From: Hyphomicrobiales bacterium
GTDB lineage: Bacteria > Pseudomonadota > Alphaproteobacteria > Rhizobiales > JAJFHB01
Direction: 5' to 3'
DNA: 64,000 nt
Assembly (NCBI GenBank): GCA_021775755.1
Contig: JAJFHE010000043.1
Location: 120,358-184,357, forward strand
Of the stretch, positions 62,246 to 64,000 are shown piece after piece. The notes under the pieces were generated by a model that was not told where the DNA came from, did no database searches, and saw only the letters and a list, made by a program, of their open reading frames with translations. The position numbers and the translations under genes are program-made. Each line of letters opens with the position of its first letter. Within the stretch, counting starts at the first letter, position 1.

Positions 62246-63664
62246 TCAAGACGAATGCAGCGCCCGGTTGATCAGGAGTGGAGACCGGGTGAAGAAGCGC
62301 CACACAAGAAGGACGCCGACCACGGTGAGCGCCGCAGCCAGGCTGATCCAGATTGCGTGCCCCCCGAAACCCAGATAAATGCCGAACACTGCAGAGGATA
62401 TGAAACCCACCCCCCAAAAACCGGCCAGTGCAATCAGCATTGGACCCCGCGTGTCTTTCAGCCCGCGCAACGCACCCAATGCCGTGGCCTGGCCGGCTTC
62501 GGCCATCTGAAACGCGGCAGCTATGGCGAGGAACGAGACAGCGAGGTCAATTGCTGTCCTGTTTTCCGGGCGCGTTAGGTCGAGGAAGATATCGACAATG
62601 GCGCCGCCGAAGAACCAGAAGGCGGCAGCCGGAAGAATTGAGAAACCGACGCCCAGCAGCAGTGCGGTCCACCCGGCTCGCGCAGTAGCGTCGCGATTAC
62701 CGGCGCCCGCCTCGCGACCGACACGCACCGTCGCTGCCTGGGCAATTCCGTAGGGCACCATATAGACGAGAGCTGAGCATTGAAGGGCAATAGCGTGTGC
62801 CGCCAGCGCGGCGGCCCCGATCAGCCCCATGAGCAGGGTTGAAGCAAGGAATATCCCGACCTCGGAAATGTTGGTCACGGCAATGGGAAGGCCGAGGCGG
62901 GCCAATTCTTGAAGCTGTGCCCTGTCAACGCGCCAGAAACGGCCGAGCAGCCGATATCGGCGCAGACGGCGGTCGTGCAGTACGAAGGCCAGCAGCACTG
63001 CAAACATCAGTACCGAGACAATTGCGGTAGTCATGCCAGCGCCGACCAGGCCCAAGCGCGGCAAGCCGAATTGGCCGAACATGAGCGCGTAGTCGGCGAG
63101 CGCATTTGTGCCGATACCGCAGACCACGACGATCAGTGTCGCACGTGGCCGCATATGGGCCGCCAGCAACCGGCTCAGAACCACGAACCACAGAATAGGT
63201 AGAAAACCCCATACCATGGCTCGAACGTAGGTCTGCCCCGCAGAGGCCAGCTCTGGGTCCTGCCCGAGGAGCACAAGTATTGCCCCCGCGTGCCAAATCA
63301 GGATCATGCAGGGAAGCGACGTAATCGCCGCCATCCACATGCTATGACGAAAGGCCGGCCGCACCTGGCGAAACCGGCGGGCACCCAGATGCTGAGACAG
63401 GACGGGTGCGACGGCGCCGAGCACGCCGATCGCGGCATGCTCCAAGGTGGCGAACAAGTGACCACCCAGCAAACCGGCGGCCAGAACCTCCGACCCCAGC
63501 CAGCCCATCATAATCCTGTCGGTCGTCATCATCGCCATGTGGGCGATCACGGTTAGAATCAGAGGCACCGCCAGCGTCATGGTCACGCGGGCTTCCTGCA
63601 ACCAAGGCGTTAGAGCGCGTGATGCGGGCGGGCGGGTATGCGGGTTCGCATGCATGGCTTGCAT
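62246..63664 (-). CDS. MATE-family multidrug/toxin exporter
   Basis: A 472-residue membrane antiporter with twelve helices in two homologous halves. The family start TLAVPLILTVIAHMAMMTTDRIMMGWLG is followed by GHLFATLEHAAIGVLGAVAPVLSQHLGARR, and the second half has GLPIAVTNISEVGIFLASTLLMGLIGAAALAAHAIALQ. Proton- or sodium-coupled drug export is the family role. Starts at 63664 or 63655 both lack a strong ribosome-binding site; the longer frame to 63745 is less likely. Confidence 0.92.
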   Translation of the reverse strand: MQAMHANPHTRPPASRALTPWLQEARVTMTLAVPLILTVIAHMAMMTTDRIMMGWLGSEVLAAGLLGGHLFATLEHAAIGVLGAVAPVLSQHLGARRFRQVRPAFRHSMWMAAITSLPCMILIWHAGAILVLLGQDPELASAGQTYVRAMVWGFLPILWFVVLSRLLAAHMRPRATLIVVVCGIGTNALADYALMFGQFGLPRLGLVGAGMTTAIVSVLMFAVLLAFVLHDRRLRRYRLLGRFWRVDRAQLQELARLGLPIAVTNISEVGIFLASTLLMGLIGAAALAAHAIALQCSALVYMVPYGIAQAATVRVGREAGAGNRDATARAGWTALLLGVGFSILPAAAFWFFGGAIVDIFLDLTRPENRTAIDLAVSFLAIAAAFQMAEAGQATALGALRGLKDTRGPMLIALAGFWGVGFISSAVFGIYLGFGGHAIWISLAAALTVVGVLLVWRFFTRSPLLINRALHSS

Positions 63665-63868
63665 TTTCACGCCAAAGAGGCATGGAGCATCAGGGGTTGC
63701 GATCTGATTGCGCGCCGGCAGCAACAACATCTGCCGGCAGGTCACACAGCAAAAAAGGCCGTGTGCACCAATTCTAGATCAGCCACAGGCAATGCGGCCA
63801 GCACCAAATCAAGGAATCATTGACCGCATGCAGCGATGGCTGCTTCTGGCACATCCCGGACTGTCTGA

Positions 63869-64000
63869 TACCAAGGGCGGCAGTTATTGACCCGTTTCAC
63901 CGGGATGATTTTACCCTCCGGCGAGGCGCGTACTGCGCCGCGGTACAGGTACCGTAAGCAGTACGCAACGCTGCTGGAGGGTAAAAGCACCCGGCCTGCG
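63869..64000 (+). mobile_element. 260-bp MITE-like element, copy 3 (cut by window edge)
   Basis: The first 132 bases match copy 2 in the same orientation with a handful of substitutions, beginning TACCAAGGGCGGCAGTTATT. The left flanking triplet is TGA. The right end lies outside the window. It sits upstream of the divergent MATE gene. Confidence 0.9.

Noticed and set aside
62062..62271. A 69-codon plus-strand frame before the MATE gene end
   Set aside because: It has no good start signal and overlaps the end of the MATE gene in the antisense direction.

Overview
The window is bacterial chromosome, GC-rich and densely coded, and looks alphaproteobacterial, probably Hyphomicrobiales (Rhizobiales). 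That is inferred from gene content and order: aerobic cobaltochelatase cobS-cobT next to a DnaJ-domain gene and a bolA gene; rpmB and a DUF3108 gene followed by an SUV3-like helicase, an S4-domain protein, a seven-iron ferredoxin, a CarD regulator and an M48 lipoprotein; and an orphan flagellar-rod-like protein. No rRNA operon, CRISPR array, prophage or complete insertion sequence is visible. Two tRNA genes are present, Ala(CGC) and Arg(CCT).

Layout. 1-9.9 kb: an EmrAB-type efflux pair (emrB cut by the window edge), a short-chain dehydrogenase, a 5'-truncated methyltransferase, a two-CBS protein, two exported proteins of unknown function, a chromate transporter, ppa, and folD with two small conserved genes. 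10-19.7 kb: tRNA-Ala, a 1140-residue exported protein combining an alpha/alpha toroid, a CxxCH motif and a von Willebrand A domain, an acetyltransferase, a DUF1194 lipoprotein, a cyclase-family hydrolase, a rod-like flagellar protein, a glutamine amidotransferase, two dehydrogenases and a TerB-like protein. 19.8-31.3 kb: a catabolic locus with an arginine:glycine-amidinotransferase-like enzyme, an RpiR regulator, an N-formylglutamate amidohydrolase-like enzyme, a complete TRAP transporter, a PuuA-like glutamine-synthetase-family ligase, aldehyde dehydrogenase, iron alcohol dehydrogenase and an amine-oxidase-like flavoprotein. Together these read as uptake and gamma-glutamylated breakdown of an amine, substrate unknown. 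31.3-35 kb: a Baeyer-Villiger monooxygenase and small secreted proteins, several rich in cysteine. 35-39 kb: a five-gene operon (GST, alpha/beta hydrolase, small SCP2-like protein, EamA exporter, MetF-like reductase). 39-49.5 kb: mostly small envelope proteins, an ATP-grasp enzyme, a DUF6502 regulator-like gene with a tiny lipoprotein, a metallo-beta-lactamase-fold gene with an early in-frame stop, and an M48 protease. 49.8-64 kb: housekeeping genes ending with bolA and a MATE exporter.

The most unusual structure is a 260-bp non-coding element present twice in full (4730-4989, 49485-49744) and once cut by the right edge (63869-64000). It has long terminal inverted repeats, nested internal palindromes and 3-bp flanking direct repeats (TTA, TAA; TGA on the visible side of the third), so it behaves like a MITE whose transposase is not in this window. 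A second, roughly 30-bp palindromic repeat with CATATG in its loop occurs at 10207, 16205 and 54680. Several gene ends look freshly damaged: a TGA at codon 9 of the metallo-hydrolase, a probable one-base deletion at the start of the flavoprotein, and the missing N-terminus of the methyltransferase.
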